Shown here one piece after another: positions 5,295 through 5,940 of a stretch of 5,940 bases of DNA. The DNA is taken from the NCBI GenBank assembly GCA_002478115.1, contig DLMH01000001.1, positions 1-5,940 on the forward strand. The letters run 5' to 3'. This DNA comes from Candidatus Acidiferrum typicum. Lineage in GTDB: Bacteria > Acidobacteriota > Terriglobia > Acidiferrales > UBA7541. The stretch's first letter is position 1, and every line of letters begins with the position of its first letter. The notes beneath the pieces are model-generated. The model searched no databases and was not told the DNA's origin. It worked only from the letters and a program-made list of their open reading frames with translations. The position numbers and the translations under genes were made by a program.

Positions 5295-5940
5295 ATGACA
5301 CCCGTGGCAGCGGCCAAAAAACGCCGCAAGTTCGATCCCCAAACATTCCTTTCAACCGTTGACGAAGGCAGGACAATCGCAGCTTTTCCCAGGAAGCAGA
5401 CGATCTTTGCTCAGGGCGATTCGTCCGATGCTGTTTTTTATATCCAAAAAGGAAAGGTAAGACTCACGGTTGTGTCGAAGACCGGGAAGGAAGCCACAAT
5501 CGGCATTCTGAACGAGGGCGATTTCTTCGGAAAAGGTTGCCTCACGGGACAGGCTCTTCGCCTGTGCTCCGCAACCGCGATGACCGATTGCACGGTGATG
5601 CGAATCGATAAGGAGTCCATGATGGAAGTGCTTCACCAAGAACACGCCTTTTCCGATATGTTCGTGGCACACTTGCTGACACGGAACATTCGATACGAGG
5701 AGGATTTGGTTGACCAGCTTTTCAATTCCAGCGAGAAACGGCTGGCTCGTATTCTTCTCCTGCTGGCTCATTTCGGTAAGGAAGGTAAGCCCGAAGGTGC
5801 GATTCCCAAAATCAGTCAGGAAACTCTAGCAGAGATGGTGGGCACGACTCGCCCGCGAGTCAATTTCTTCATGAACAAGTTCAGGAAGTTGGGCCTCATT
5901 CGCTACGACGGTGGGCTGGAAGTCCACAGTTCACTTCTCA
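5295..5940 (+). CDS. Crp/Fnr-family transcriptional regulator (3' end beyond window)
   Basis: The visible 215 residues cover nearly the whole protein; no stop is reached. A cyclic-nucleotide-binding-like beta-roll spans about residues 24-110 (FAQGDSSDAVFYIQKGKVRL, then ILNEGDFFGKGCL). A dimerisation helix follows at about 112-140, and a winged helix at about 145-210, with the recognition region ISQETLAEMVGTTRPRVNFF and the wing RYDGGLEV. The start ATG has GAGAGG at 5282-5287, seven bases away. The cAMP-contacting Glu and Arg-Ser of E. coli CRP are not found in the GDFFGKGCLTGQALRLCSAT segment, and the N-terminal cysteine cluster of FNR is absent, so the signal is probably neither cAMP nor an FNR-type iron-sulfur cluster. 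Three cysteines (82, 91, 99) lie in or near the pocket. It may regulate itself through the inverted repeat upstream; control of the cytochrome operon is possible but unproven. Confidence 0.92.
   Translation, partial: MTPVAAAKKRRKFDPQTFLSTVDEGRTIAAFPRKQTIFAQGDSSDAVFYIQKGKVRLTVVSKTGKEATIGILNEGDFFGKGCLTGQALRLCSATAMTDCTVMRIDKESMMEVLHQEHAFSDMFVAHLLTRNIRYEEDLVDQLFNSSEKRLARILLLLAHFGKEGKPEGAIPKISQETLAEMVGTTRPRVNFFMNKFRKLGLIRYDGGLEVHSSLL

Noticed and set aside
5352..5771. Reverse-strand frame of 139 codons opposite the Crp/Fnr gene
   Set aside because: It is antisense shadow of a clear winged-helix regulator.

Overview
The window carries one clear functional module: a periplasmic decaheme c-type cytochrome of the MtrA/DmsE/PioA type (1083-2066) followed 9 bp later by a large outer-membrane beta-barrel of the MtrB/PioB type (2076-4439). 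Together they look like a trans-outer-membrane electron conduit of the kind used for extracellular electron transfer or iron oxidation. The moderately high GC content, the Gram-negative envelope proteins, the style of the Crp/Fnr regulator and the sparse gene packing suggest an Acidobacteriota (Terriglobia-like) genome. This assignment is an inference from sequence style and no database search was possible.

Layout. Bases 1-147 may hold the last 48 codons of an upstream gene whose TGA overlaps the ATG of a stand-alone response-regulator receiver domain (144-545). Bases 546-1082 contain no intact large gene. They hold a possible small reverse-strand ORF (655-834) and, beginning where it ends, a forward-strand relic of a VIT1/CCC1-family iron (manganese) transporter (about 836-1008). 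A 17-bp tandem duplication (954-992) has frameshifted the relic. The cytochrome-barrel operon follows. Its first gene has no visible Shine-Dalgarno and its start codon touches an inverted repeat. Bases 4440-5294 are mostly non-coding, with one plausible 54-residue charged ORF (4622-4786), short direct repeats in front of it, and an extended inverted repeat (5177-5204). A Crp/Fnr-family regulator starts at 5295 and runs off the window.

How the parts could work together. The cytochrome would carry ten hemes in the periplasm and insert into the barrel, so that electrons cross the outer membrane. No extracellular MtrC-like cytochrome, inner-membrane quinol oxidase or PioC-like protein is seen here, so both ends of the wire must be encoded elsewhere or be different. 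The flanking receiver and Crp/Fnr proteins are candidates for redox or signal-dependent control, but nothing in the sequence proves they act on this operon. The decayed iron-transporter fragment directly upstream of the operon suggests a locus that once carried another metal-related gene and has been rearranged.
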